DNA of 64,000 nt, from the NCBI GenBank assembly GCA_025677825.1, contig JAIXMO010000002.1:985678-1049677 (forward strand). The letters run 5' to 3'. The notes beneath the pieces were generated by a model that did not search any database, was not told where the DNA came from, and saw nothing but the letters and a program-made list of their open reading frames with translations. The DNA comes from Helicostylum pulchrum (lineage: Eukaryota > Mucoromycota > Mucoromycetes > Mucorales > Mucoraceae). The translations under genes and the position numbers were made by a program. Positions 1 to 11,607 of the stretch are shown here, piece after piece; positions within the stretch are counted from its first letter, which is position 1, and every line of letters starts with the position of its first letter.

Positions 1-94
1 GTTTAAAAAAAGAAGGGAGAGAGAGAGAGAGATATTTTAAGTAAATTTTTTTTTTCTATACACTTTATTACTATTACTATTATCATCACAAATT

Positions 95-1385
95 TTACAA
101 ACTTGCATATTTAGGAGAGATCATACAAATATTAGCAATCATACCCTCAAGTTGTAATAACGAAGTATGACCTCCATTAATTTTCAAGTTGGCTTCACCA
201 ATGGGTTTCATACAATCCAATCTAAATTGTTCGTCTAATTCCGTAAACGATCTCGACACACGGAAAAAGGTATTTATAATATCGATCGAAGCATAACCAG
301 AGTGATACAATTTTTGTAATAATGCAACTGCGTTATTGATATCACATTGAGCACAACTACTAAGGATCTCTTGCACAATAGCAGGATGAGGTTGATCACA
401 AATCTTGAAAACATTTTCTTCATTCACAAAGTCAGAACCGAAATGAGTTGCTTGCAAGTTATTAATAGCTTGACGCATATCACCATCTGCTGTGAAAATA
501 ATAGCTTCTAAACCTCCATCATTATATTTAACCTATATATATATATATTAATTTTTTTTTTTACTTTGGATCAAAGAAATAAAAAAAAACATATGCTATA
601 TACCTGCTCTCTTTCACAAATCTCTAATAATCTTTCCAAGATTTGTTCATCCTTTAACTTTTCATAACGCAATACAGCACAACGAGATTGAAGAGGCTCA
701 ATAATCTTACTGGATTCGTTACAAGCCAATGCAAATCGAGTGGTGTTTGTATAAAGTTCCATAGTTCTACGAAGTGCTTGTTGAGCACCGCCTGTCATAC
801 TATCTGCTTCATCCAAAATAATAATCTTATGTTTTCCAGGTGGTAAAGTAACCTTCTTTTGTGCAAATTTCTTAATATTGTCTCTGACTGTCTCAATAGA
901 TCTATATTTTTTTTTAATAATCAGTTTTCGTATTCCACTCTTGTTTTTAACCTATACTATCTTTACCTATCATCAGATGCATTTAATTCAAGTACAGCGT
1001 CCTTATAAGAAGGACCAAGTAACTCTGCAGCTAAACATAAAACACTTGTAGTTTTACCAACACCAGGCATACCCTACAAATATATAAACTTAGTGCCTGC
1101 AAATCCCCTCCATTAAGAATATTAAACTTACAACTAAAAGAATATTGGGCATATTACCATCCCTTGAAATGACCTTCAAACGAGAAACAATATCGTCATT
1201 ACCAACAATATCACTCAACACTTTAGGTCTATACTTTTCGAGCCTAACAAAAAAGTTTTACGTGTGTAAATAAAGATACACATGAAAAAATAATACAAAG
1301 GTTATTACCAAGGTGCATAGTAATCAGAGGTCTCTGATGGAGATTCACTTGTAGAAGGTGGATCAATATCCATGGAAGAACTCAT
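95..1385 (-). CDS. RFC2: Replication factor C subunit 2 (clamp loader ATPase)
   Basis: This is one of the four small RFC subunits that load PCNA onto primer-template junctions in the nucleus (human RFC2, budding-yeast Rfc4). Five exons on the minus strand, 1309-1385, 1132-1243, 967-1073, 604-901 and 95-532, join to 343 residues, the normal length. Visible motifs are Walker [10 protein letters not shown] (about 64-72), Walker B IIILDEAD (about 125-132), the SRC arginine-finger motif in [11 protein letters not shown] (171-173), and the [11 protein letters not shown] sensor-2 region, followed by the RFC collar domain with [11 protein letters not shown]. The start at 1385 is the first ATG after the upstream T-tract and opens an acidic, Ser-rich leader typical of fungi. 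All four introns are GT-AG, 58-71 nt. It is intact and I am very sure of the family. Confidence 0.96.
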
Positions 1386-2586
1386 TTTTTTTTTTTTTTT
1401 TTACAAAAGGTTTGTAAAGGAAAAACAGAAAAGCGCGACAACCGCGTAAAGTGGGTTACTTTTCTGAACTGGAATTCGCGACTGCGTTTATGTGACGTTT
1501 TATACAAGTTCCAAAGTGCTTTGATTAAATAGAGCAAAAAGGGCGTAAGTGATTTTTTTTTTCTATGTATGCATGTTTAAAAAAACATTATATCTTATAT
1601 TCTGCTTTTTTTTTTCAGTAGTTTTGCTTTCTTTATACTCGTACAAACGGATATGGTTCCTCTTAGAGCAGCCGCATCTATTTAGTGGTTTTGTGAAATT
1701 GGATTCCACCCTTAAAACCGAATACTCTTAAATATAGCCGCAAGAGAAAATCTTGGTTGAGCCAACTTTGATGGCCCCAGTATTGAATCGATTTGGGAAA
1801 AATCCCGGTGTTTTTCTTCAAATAATCTTGAAAACATCATCCGCTATGAATATTAGTCTAGTTGTGTTAGGCTATTTTTTTGTTTTGTTAACTTAGCTCC
1901 CTATCTCTTCACATGTAAAAAAAAAAAAAGGTCGCACATATTTATCAAAATAAAACACAGAATGAAAGTCTTCGAAGCCAGAGATAAATAAATCAATGCT
2001 AGACAGCTTTTTATCTTTTTTTTAAACAATAAAATACAATATCAATAAAATAACTTTTTTATTTATTCTGTGTAATGATCATAATCGTACTATTCAAAAG
2101 ATGAAATTTTCTTTTTGGAACTGCTTGATAATTTGAAGGTCTAGCTTTTTTATTTCGTCTTTAAGCTTCCCTTTAGTGAGCAGAAGGATTGAGTCTTTTT
2201 CTTGTACGGTCAAATGTGTAATTCCTTCATTTCTGTTGGCAGCATCTTCCAAGTGTTAGCACCGTTTGATTATACGATTTCAGTTTATTAAAGTTACCAT
2301 CTTTAACTAAAGCGTTAAAAGTCAAGTCGGCGTCCTTGCTTAAACCCCTATAATGATTCCTTTTTGGCAATGAGTCTCAACGCTCTTGTCACTTCGCTTT
2401 TCGTAACCGGCCTGGTTACAAAGCACCGTAACACCATAGATGCTATCTTCTTATAACATACTACATCAATGTCTTTTTTTCGTACATTGAGAATCCGGTA
2501 TTTTTTTTAGAAGAGATTCACCGTTCAGCTGACCACCGAGGCTGATTATTCTATTCCATCAAAGAGGGGATCTTATAAGGAATCTC
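1386..2586. other. Intergenic region, no convincing gene
   Basis: No ORF here has coding character. A short plus-strand frame at 1549-1731 is AT-rich and overlaps a repeat fragment at 1674-1742. The stretch 2520-2620 resembles 45495-45605 (see findings). Confidence 0.5.
1674..1742 (-). repeat. Fragment of the foldback/MITE family
   Basis: Read on the minus strand, this stretch runs from GCGGCTATATTTAAG to a second block TTAAGGGTGGAATCCAA that continues into TTCACAAAACCACTAAATA. The second block matches 45838-45874 (TTAAGGGCGGAATCCAAC...) base for base apart from a few transitions. The first block resembles the terminal repeat of the element at 45735. It is best read as a rearranged piece of that element. 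Confidence 0.6.
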
Positions 2587-3120
2587 TCAGGGCAACGCTG
2601 CTTCGTGAGCGCAGTGAGCAAAAAAAAAAAAAAAGCAGCTACTTATATGTACTGCATCAGAATGGCTTCCTAATCCTGACGAATGACCAGTCAACCGCAA
2701 AGGATCAGTAAGGTAATATGATTTGAACACAAAATTGCAGCTGTGAAATCCCCACTTCTTATCTGCGCCGACAGTGCTATACTTATTCAGTATCCTCGTA
2801 CTGGTAGCGTAACTAGGTACTTTTGTTTGTAAGTAAATTGGGTGCGAAGAATTAAACACAAGACTCTTCATATCATTTGTAAGATTAGTAATAGTTGAGC
2901 CCAAGAAACATCTACGGTTATTTTGATTAATATCTCCAAAAAAGCCTCCAGTTGCTACAAGTTCCAATTGACCAATACAGATAACGATTTCGTAATATTC
3001 TGTGTTGAATCCTGTTGTTTTCTTTTGAATGAAAGCAACAGATCTTTCGTAAAATTTAAACAGGCTAGAATCAGCGCAGCTTAATGAAAGAAAACTTGAA
3101 AGCCGGTAATGTAAATCCAA
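2587..3120 (-). CDS. Hypothetical or decayed ORF, 177 aa
   Basis: This is an open frame of 177 codons with no recognised family. It has mixed composition, no obvious transmembrane segment and no repeats. Its C-terminus runs through a poly-A tract (a run of F residues), which argues against a genuine protein end. The frame lies in a region with other transposon-like fragments, so it may be a relic of a mobile-element or lineage-specific gene rather than an active one. I see no clear promoter or partner exon. Confidence 0.25.
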   Translation of the reverse strand: MDLHYRLSSFLSLSCADSSLFKFYERSVAFIQKKTTGFNTEYYEIVICIGQLELVATGGFFGDINQNNRRCFLGSTITNLTNDMKSLVFNSSHPIYLQTKVPSYATSTRILNKYSTVGADKKWGFHSCNFVFKSYYLTDPLRLTGHSSGLGSHSDAVHISSCFFFFFAHCAHEAALP

Positions 3121-3795
3121 ATCCTATCTATGTACAAGGCTGAATCAATGTATTTACTTGCATTTTTCATGACTGTTGTATCTGCGGTTTGTAAGGTATG
3201 AGGGTAAGTTGGTAATAACGAAGCTACCGTAGTTGCGTCGACATTGTCTTTGTAATAATTTGTTGTTAATTTTTTTTACAAAGTTATTAACGCGGGGAAA
3301 CGGCAAACCAACAATGCATCTTTGTTATACACAGCTTTTGACGCGTTCTCAATTGGATCGACAGTTACTTGCTAGTCTTAACTGTAATGATTTTCTGTCT
3401 GATTAAAAGCCACGAAATAAATCTAAAGAACTATATAAGCTTACCTAGTCGTAAAACATAAGTCTAGGCTATGACTTCACACCGGGAGTAATATTTCATT
3501 TGTAATAACTGCTTCCATTCTGTTTTTTGATTTGCAGGTACTACAATGAAAATATTTTCTTGTCCCATCCTGAAACACGCGCGTTTCAGAACGCCTTTTT
3601 TTTTTTTATAAAATGAATTTTGGGAGCTTTAAGAAGAACAATATCCTTTTGTACGGGCATAAAAGAAAAAAAAACGCTAGAAAAAAAACATAATAATCAA
3701 TATACGTCGTACATCCGCTCCTTCACATATATATAAAAAAAATACTTACTGCGTTGAAAAAAAACAGGGAAAGAAAAAAGTGATTTATTTATTTT

Positions 3796-3826
<31 letters not shown>

Positions 3827-3968
3827 GCAGCTTAGTTTGATAAAATAGGAGGTCCGTTCTCTTGCCCAATCTATTATATAATCATTTTTATACAAGTATA
3901 TGTCTACAGCTTGTTTGCTGACAGCTTATTTTAACATATCATAAATGTTGCTTCTACAAATTACCAAA
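3121..3968. other. Intergenic, AT-rich, no gene seen
   Basis: This stretch contains an (AT)n tract near 3811-3827 and several A/T homopolymers. Nothing in it could be supported as coding. Confidence 0.5.
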
Positions 3969-4560
3969 ATGAAAAGAAAAAAAAAAAAAATCGTTTTTGG
4001 AACATCAGTCGATCGAAGTGCGAGGAGTAGTACTTTGTCGAAGTCGTATTTGAATGGACTGAACAAGATTAAACGAGAATCGAAAACCCCAAAAAAAGTT
4101 AAAAATCTTATCGATAACTTGACCCAAAAAGTATTATACAAAGAGAAAGAAGCTACAAATTCTATTAATTACACTATTACTGGAAATGGTTCCGTTTCTA
4201 TTGGGTTCTATCGGTGATAATAACAATATAAATAATGTAACTAAATTATATAATATATTATTTGTATATGAAAAGATCCTAGTATTAACTTTTGTTCTTG
4301 ACAAACATAAATATAGAGCCGTATAAAAAAATATACAAAAGTAAGAAGAAAATGAAGGAGAAAGTGAAGTTGCTGAAGAAAAATATACTTATGATAGGGA
4401 TGATGATAACTTTCCGTCTGACCTCACAGTTGATCACCACCCAGGTCGAGAGTGTCAGTATTTCTTTGAGTACGAAGAAGCTAGTGATAATGAAGTTTTT
4501 GAAGAAGATGAATGGCTTATCGGTGACTTGTTTATCACTAAAAAAAATGTAGGCTGTTGA
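3969..4560 (+). pseudogene. Decayed lineage-specific gene, basic plus acidic exons
   Basis: A first frame from the ATG at 3969 to 4217 encodes a lysine/arginine-rich segment (MKRKKKKIVFGTSVDRSARS...). A second, different frame ending at 4560 encodes a strongly acidic segment with DRDDDNFPSDLTVDHHPG and EYEEASDNEVFEEDEWLIG. The frame around 4292-4552 that starts with ATG is only a shadow of the acidic one. A splice or frameshift is needed to join the two, and a TAA precedes the acidic frame at about 4340. I do not recognise the product. The basic-then-acidic layout resembles other broken genes in this window. Confidence 0.35.
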
Positions 4561-5112
4561 AGGAGAATACGCTAAGACTAAACAAAGATCCTGGCAGTCT
4601 CTCGGACATCCGATTACTATAAGTAAAAGGCAAAGCTCAAAATTAGTTTTAAATCTTACTCACCCCCCTTACCATTAGTGATTCCTTACCACTAGTGCTA
4701 TAAATGATATATTTATTTTTGATACAGATATTAATATGTCCATTTCAAAATACTTTGAATTCGAAGACCACAAAGCAATAATTTCCAGTCTCAAGATAAG
4801 TAAATACCGTCCTTAACAGAGCATCAATGTACATCAATGATGCCAAGAAATTGTCGACGTAAGATGGCATATTAAAAGAGAATTTGATAGATGTATTAAA
4901 CTTTTTTTTTCAAGAACCCTCCGCACGACTGGATTACTTCTTTGGTTTTTAGTGGTAAGATACTGTGTGAGGCAGCGGAAGACAAAAATGACAGACATGC
5001 ATACAGCGCATGTACTAAGCCTAGTGTAACGAAACACTTCCAGTTTTTTAATGAAATCTTGTTAACATTATTGCTGTATTTAGACTACCTTTATTAATTT
5101 CTGGATCTCCAG

Positions 5113-5450
5113 ATTGTTCCGTTGAAGACTCTCTTGTTCACAACTACTTATCTCATTTACTGCTTTCTGTTTTTAGTAAAGATCCTTGCTTTAAAATTAA
5201 GTGGTAATTTTAAATATTTATATGTACATTTGTATCTTAAACTAACTTTTCTGTGTTATTTAAACAGAATGTTGCTCTCGGAACTAGTAAAAAGGCAGAC
5301 ATGTCTATAGTTAAAGCTGCTGAAAAAAACAGTGTAACCCACCCATCCCTTCTACTGAGTGACTGTCTTCTCAAAACTACCATCTTTCTCGAAAAAGAAA
5401 AAGTACATCCGATGAATAATTTATTTTTCCATGGTAACTCCCTTCTGTAG
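5113..5450 (+). pseudogene. Exon remnants of a lineage-specific gene
   Basis: Two blocks with coding character are separated by an intron-like stretch ending TTTAAACAG near 5269. The first encodes DCSVEDSLVHNYLSHLLLSV. The second encodes NVALGTSKKADMSIVKAAEK and continues to about 5450. No arrangement of GT-AG splicing that I tried joins them in frame. The second block has the look of the multi-exon Mucoralean families seen elsewhere here. The function is unknown. Confidence 0.3.
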
Positions 5451-5618
5451 TATTAAAAACTGTATTTAAAAATAAATTTAAATGGTAGAGGGACTTTGTT
5501 TAAGCATTTTTCAAAATGATTTTTAGAGTGTTGAGTAATGTTGACAAGGTAAGATAAAGGGACTTGATTTCATGCTTCAGTTATTCTTTACGTGAGCGTT
5601 TCAGACTCCATAAGTTGA

Positions 5619-5692
5619 TTATGCTTTACTTTTATGCTTAACAATAGCCCATAATTGCTCAAGTGGATTCATTTCTGGATAGTATGATGTAA
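5619..5692 (-). mobile_element. Tc1/mariner transposase C-terminal relic
   Basis: Read on the minus strand, this stretch encodes TSYYPEMNPLEQLWAIVKHK and then a stop. The pattern YPxxNPLEQLWaivK is the hallmark of the third catalytic-acid region of Tc1/mariner DDE transposases (SPxLNPIExxW). No intact upstream catalytic domain is found in the surrounding kilobase, so this is a fossil fragment. Confidence 0.6.
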
Positions 5693-5694
5693 GA

Positions 5695-7699
5695 TATAAC
5701 ATTTACTTTTTTTTTTTTTTGCATAAGAGAAAATGACATGGCGGCCGAGGCGGGTAAGTACACATGATTACTATAAAAGAAAGAACTTTCTTCATTTAGA
5801 ATATTTTAAAAATCCTAAGACCCAGTTTTACTTCAAAATAGTAAAGTCATCTGACAAATCGTTTTTTAATGGTACACAAACTTATTTAACCCAGCCGAGC
5901 ACGCCTTTTGAAGGTGGGACGTGTGGTTTTATCTGTAAACCTTAAAAATGTGTGTGCCCCAGGGATCCCTTTTATTGTGGGAAAATAAAATTACCATTTT
6001 AGTAAAATTGAATCGGCAGCTCCCGCTTGAAAGCGTCGTTTCAAAAAAGTTTAAACCAGGAAAAAAAAAAGTTCATACAAGTACACTTTTTGAAGGTCCA
6101 TTGAGTTCTCATCTGTAAGCCATGATTTGTACGTTTAGTTTTCTCTCTCTGATTAATTACATCAATGTGGTTTCGTCTGGTACGTATCCAGTCTCTTCAC
6201 TGATAAAAAAACACAATGTAGCTCGCATAAATCTACTGTCAAATCCTCAGCTGTAGTAAACCTTCTACACATAACCCTTCGTTGATTTAATGTGATTGAT
6301 AACCTATTCAGTGTAAATGCTGTTTCAACTTTAAACGAAGATCCTTTTGCTTCTCTGCGAATAAGGTCTTTTTTTTTGGGACATTGTTACGCACTTGTAA
6401 CCAGATTATGTAGTTTTATAGGCCACCTTGACACACTTGTTCCAGTAGTGAATTAAATCGATAAAACGATATTTTTGTTCATTGGCATACTTTCATGTGT
6501 GTATCTTCTTAGTGTTACTTTTGACATCACAAAAAAGTGAATTGTCAATTGTCAATGAAACGCAAGTGGTTCATTTAGACATTGAGTCATAATAAAATAA
6601 GTCAACAAGACTGGTCGAGAGAAAATTCTTTCTCAGCCATCGTCCGATTTAATTAGTTAAAAACCTATTTGACATTTATTCGGTAAAATCATTTTATTTT
6701 AAAGAAACCTATCAAGTAAAAAACTATTGGAAGCTAATCTCTTTATGGTAAAAGAAAGTTATCATTTTGAAGAATAATGAATCTTTTTTGGTTTAAAGAG
6801 GGGAGACTGCAGTGTAACGTAGTGAGGCACAATTGCAATACACTGGTAGAATAGCAAACCATTTCGGTTACCTACTTGTATACATTAAAAAAAAAACTGA
6901 CGGTAAAATACTAATACCGAAAAAAAAAACAAACTAAAAGCATCTCCAGTTATTATTTAAACTGTACATGCAATTGGTTTGGGAAGGAATTTCCAAAAGT
7001 AAAATATACAACTACAACGTGACTTTTTAGCAGCAATAAAAAGAAGAAAAATGAGCAGATCTACGAATTAGAATAAAAGAGATAAGGTTAGGTCATCATA
7101 TTTGTTATTGGATGTGAGTGAGATTATAATAGGCGCTGGTAAATACACTGGATCATAGCGTGAGAAGAAATAAAGCAATTTATTGGAGGACCGGAGTTAC
7201 TGTGCGAAAAAAAAAAAATCGCCATGTGTCCAGTTGAAATAAATCGTTCTAATTTGGAGAATATGTTATTTTTATAATAGCCATACACAGTAAAGAACAT
7301 CCAGAAGAAATCCGGAAGATATATTTCGAGAATATTTCCTAATTTTGTTCTTAAATACACAAAAAAGAAAAGCTTGTAATATATCTTTTTGTAATCTTCA
7401 AAAAAAGAGTATACAAAAAATATTAGAACCCAGGATGTATATATAAATATTTTTTTTAAAAAAGTATCATATGGCAAAACTAAGGATTGAAAGCATCAGA
7501 TCCGTGTACCAAGTTCTATGATTGGTCTAAACCAGTGCGCGGTAAATCATTTTGTTCAACTGAGGTTGTATTGCCTTGATTAAGTTTTGGCGTAACCCAA
7601 ACGGAGTTTCATGTTTAATCATTTATATAAAACAAGATAAAATTTCCAGATCCAAAATAATATCTTTTTTTTTTTTTTGTATACTTATCTAATAAAATA
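5695..7699. other. Gene-free region upstream of PTR2
   Basis: Only short frames with stops occur here. Coding-like scraps on the minus strand near 6130-6380 could be older parts of the mariner relic but carry several stops. A T13 tract at 7665-7678 lies just upstream of the PTR2 start and is probably part of its promoter. Confidence 0.4.
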
Positions 7700-9428
7700 A
7701 TGTCTGAGAAAGTAGAGCAAGAAAAAGCTTCTCAACATTCGTATGACGATGCAGAGTTTCGGGACGATGAACTTGCTGGACCTGAACCTACAGCTCAAGA
7801 TCGTTTAGAACTTCGTGAAATCAGTGATAAGATTCCTTCTACTGCTTACCTTGTTATCATCATTGAGTTCTGTGAACGTTTTACTTACTATGGTCTTAGT
7901 GGTCCCTTCCAAAATTACATCCAACATCCTGCTCCTCCAAGCTGTAAGTATTACTTCTAAAAAACTTTTTCTTCTAAAAAACTAACATATAATATAAATA
8001 GACCCTGCTGAACAAGCTGGTGCCATGGGTAAAGGTCATCAAACTGCTACTGCTTTAACTACATTCTTCCAATTCTGGTGTTATATTACACCTATTATCG
8101 GTGCCATTATTGCCGATCAATACCTTGGTAAATACCGCTCTATTCTCATGTTCTCAATCATTTACTTTATTGGTTTGGTTGTGTTGACTGCTACTGCTTC
8201 ACCTATGGGTATTGAAAGTGGTGCAGCCTTCCCCGGTTTTATTGTTGCTATTATTATTATTGGTTTTGGTACTGGTGGTATCAAATCAAACGTGTCACCT
8301 CTTGTTGCTGAGCAATATACCAGTCGATCAGCTTATGTCACCACCACCGCCAAGGGCGAGCGTGTGATTGTCACACCTCAAGCTACGTACCAAAAGATCT
8401 TTACTTACTTTTACTGGGGTATTAATGTCGGTTCTCTCTCTGCCATTGCCACTACTGAATTAGAAAAAAATGTTGGGTTCTGGCCTGCTTACCTTTTACC
8501 TACCTTGATGTTTATTCCCGGTATTATTGTGCTTGTTGTTTACCGTAAGCGTTATATCCAAAGCCCTCCTCGTGGTTCCGTCTTTGTTGAAGCTGGAAGA
8601 TTGTTCTGGTACAGTACCAAGGTCAGGGGCGGTATGGAAGCTTGTAAGCCTTCTAACCTCGCTATTGAATACCCTGAGCTCGCTAAACTCGCTACTTGGG
8701 ATGATGTCTTTGTGGATGAGTTAAGACGTGCGCTTAGAGCTTGTATCGTGTTCTGTTGGTACCCTATTTACTGGTTATGTTACTCGCAAATGACCAACAA
8801 TCTTATCTCTCAAGCAAGTACCATGTGGACCGGTAACGTTCCCAACGATATTATGCAAAACATTGATCCTCTTGTGTTGATCATTACTATTCCTTTAATG
8901 GACCGTTTCGGTTATCCTCTTCTTCGTAAGATGGGTTTCCCTATGCGTCCCATTGTCCGTATTACTCTTGGTTTCTTCTTTGCTTCTTGTGCTATGGCTT
9001 ACTCTGCTGGTGTTCAATCTATGATTTACTCCAACACGGAACCTTATCCTATCTCTGCTGGTTACCAAATCCCCTCTTATATCTTTACTGCCTTCTCTGA
9101 AATCTTTGCTGCTATTACAGGTCTTGAATACGCTTACAAGAAGGCTCCCGAATCCATGAAGTCCATTGTTATGGCCTTGTTCTTGTTCACTAATTGTGTT
9201 GCTTCCATTCTTGGGTTCGCTTTGGTGTCTGTTGCTGTGGATCCTAAAGTCTTGTGGATGTACGCTGGTATCTCCGTTGCTTGTTTCATCTGTACTATCT
9301 TGGTCTACGTCTGTCATCACAAGAATGATATCACTGATGCTGAGGATGATGCTATTACTCGTACCGCACCTGCTGAAAAGCCTTACAATGCTACTGTCGA
9401 ATACGAAGTCGAAAAGAGCACTGTCTAA
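7700..9428 (+). CDS. PTR2: Proton-coupled di/tripeptide transporter (POT/PTR2)
   Basis: This is a plasma-membrane symporter of the POT family that imports di- and tripeptides with protons. Exon 1 (7700-7943) and exon 2 (8002-9428) are joined across a 58-nt GT-AG intron, giving 556 residues. The N-terminal helix has the family signature EFCERFTYYG followed by GLSGPFQNY, where the ExxERF motif couples proton binding to peptide transport. Next come FFQFWCYITPIIGAIIAD, the GTGGIKSNVSPLVAEQY motif, the FYWGINVGSL segment and a C-terminal set of about six hydrophobic helices ending before a charged tail. The N-terminus is acidic and cytosolic. Codon use is even and the gene looks intact and active. 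Confidence 0.95.
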
Positions 9429-10377
9429 TTTTATATAATTCCCCATCCACCTTAACTTATCAACTATAAAAAAAAACAGCAGGACTGTTGTCTTTTTCTT
9501 TTCTTATTATTCTAATAAATTTTTTAATATTTCTATATCCCCCTCATTAAACTTTTCGTTGTAAAACTTTTTGTTGTCTTCTATAAAAGGTAATTTAATA
9601 TTCGCACGGTAAACTAGACATCGTGAGTAAACTTCTCAAGAACCTATTTTACAGAAAAAAAAATTTCAGCTTATCGTAAAAAAGATGTTCTTTTATTTCT
9701 TTTTGTATCACAACAGTTTATTTTTATGGTTTGTGTTTTATTGTATAAATATAGTAAAAATACGCTTGGTAAAATAATTTAACGCAAATTGATACCATCT
9801 TTTTCTTTCAACTTGCAAAAAAAAAAAAAAACCCTGCATTATGTTCTTTTTGATTTTGCCCGTTGTAATGATAATTTTGATTGCTATATTTGGGAATAGA
9901 TAACAGTGTGTAGCATTAATATATCGTATTGATTTCCAGCTACCAATTGCTAAGCTAAAGGGAGGGCGTGTATACGTTTTTTTTTTGTCTTCTGTATACT
10001 CCCCTCCCCCCTTGCGTTTGTTTTGTAGGGTCGCATTGCATATCTCAAACGTGTGTACAGATCAAAAACAAGACAATGGGAAAAAAATAAATTTACTGGC
10101 GCCATTTCTTATTGATCTTACGTAATCTTGTCAAATTAGGAACAAAGTGAAAAAGATTGCGGAGATTAGGGCCAACAGCAGTTGATATTTTATTGTGTGG
10201 TATGAGAGAGGGAGCAAAAGTGGGTGTTTAGACGGTTTTTATTTATTCTTTATAGCAGTATATAACATAACTTTGTGTGAGAGTTGTGTGTGTGTTTGTG
10301 TGTGTGTGTGTAGAAGAGGGTATAAAATTGTGTGTGTGTACATTTTTTTTTTAAAAAAAATAAATAAAAAAAACTTA
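9429..10377. repeat. Intergenic region with GT microsatellite
   Basis: This is the 3' flank shared by two converging genes. It carries a (GT)n microsatellite at about 10284-10312 and TnAn tracts near 10342-10375. The small frame at 10195-10392 reads through the microsatellite and is not credible. Confidence 0.5.
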
Positions 10378-11607
10378 TTAAAAGTCTTTTAAATGATCCA
10401 ATTTTCTAACGATTAATTCATAAGTAAGAATGGTGATTGCGGAAGCAGGTACGGTGCGTAAGAGGTTTGTTGAAATGCCTTTATAGAAGCCACGAATACT
10501 TTCTTCATAGGAAATAACCTTGACAGCGTGAAATATGCCTTTATATTTGTATGGTTTTACAAACTGATTTTGTAATCTTGTACGAATAACCTATAAGAAA
10601 AAAAAAATTAATTATAAAGCATATTGCATGATTCTGTGTGTGTTTTACTTCGTGTGGATAAGTAGCAGTACTTGCAACCATTTTAGAAACCGCTGAAGCC
10701 AACAAGATATTGACAGTATCCGACTGCATACTTTTCTCAGATAACAACGACTTTAATTTTTCATAGAGTGGAAATTGAATAGCAACATGGCTTACACCAA
10801 TTAATGACGGTCCTAATCCTTTATAAAATCCTCGAATTCCTTCATTTTTAGCAATTGTCGTAAATGCGTCGAAAATGTTGTTGTATCGATGTAATGATCT
10901 CTTACTCTGTGACTGTAATAATAATATTAGTCATTCTAAACTGATTTCACACATGCCATTTATGGTTTTTGTGCTTACCATAAATCTAGTTTTAATCACC
11001 CACACAGGATTTGTAAGTGAAGTAGATGCCATACCCGCAGTCATTGCGGAAGCTATATGTAACATCCAATCATTTCCTGGGTGACCTATTAAAAAAACCG
11101 TTTAGTTTTTTTTTTTTACTTTCCTCCCGTTCTAAATTATAATTTACCAAGGTCCTTTGCCCACGCTATTTTACAATAATCATATACAGTAAAATAAATT
11201 GCCCATGTAGGCAAGTATCCTACTACTGTAGGTCCTAATCCTCTATACAGTCCACGAAATCCTTCTTCTAGTCTAATTCTTTTCAATGTACCTATATATT
11301 ATATCTTAGTCTAAGCCTATATATGCAGTTTTTAATAATTTACCAACTGTGCCTCTATATTCGATAGTACCAACTTCTTGTCGACCTTGGTTTTGTAATC
11401 TAGTCTTTACAACATCTAGCGGACAAGTGACTACCGAGGATATAATACCAGCGCCTGCACCAGCAATGGAATGTTTAAGATTTTCATGAGTTTGTCTGTA
11501 TTATTAAAAAAGAAAAAAAAAAATGAATACAAAGAAAGAAAGAAATTGTTGGGTTCAAAAAGGGGGACTTACGCAAAGTCTTTCCACCAATTCGCAGCGT
11601 AACTCAT
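10378..11607 (-). CDS. NDT1: Mitochondrial NAD+ carrier (SLC25 family, Yia6/Ndt1-like)
   Basis: This inner-membrane carrier probably imports NAD+ into the mitochondrial matrix. Six exons (11573-11607, 11344-11495, 11148-11291, 10979-11085, 10649-10912, 10378-10590) give 304 residues. The three SLC25 repeats are visible through PLDVVKTRLQ, NPVWVIKTRFM and YPHEVIRTRLQ, each beginning a PX[D/E]XX[K/R]-type helix. The W in the second and the PTWAIYF motif after repeat 1 separate this gene from the pyrimidine carriers (Rim2) and match yeast Yia6/Yea6, as does TATYPHEVIRTRLQ. All five introns are 52-66 nt, GT-AG. The substrate is inferred from family motifs only. Confidence 0.85.

Noticed and set aside
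1549..1731. 60-aa frame
   Set aside because: It is Phe/Leu-rich from T tracts and overlaps a transposon fragment.
4292..4552. 86-aa frame
   Set aside because: It is a shadow: another frame of the same DNA encodes a coherent acidic segment.
8895..9446. Antisense 183-aa frame over PTR2
   Set aside because: It is a mirror of codon bias in the real gene, with no motif.
10195..10392. 65-aa frame through a GT microsatellite
   Set aside because: The Cys-Val run comes from the repeat; there is no other support.
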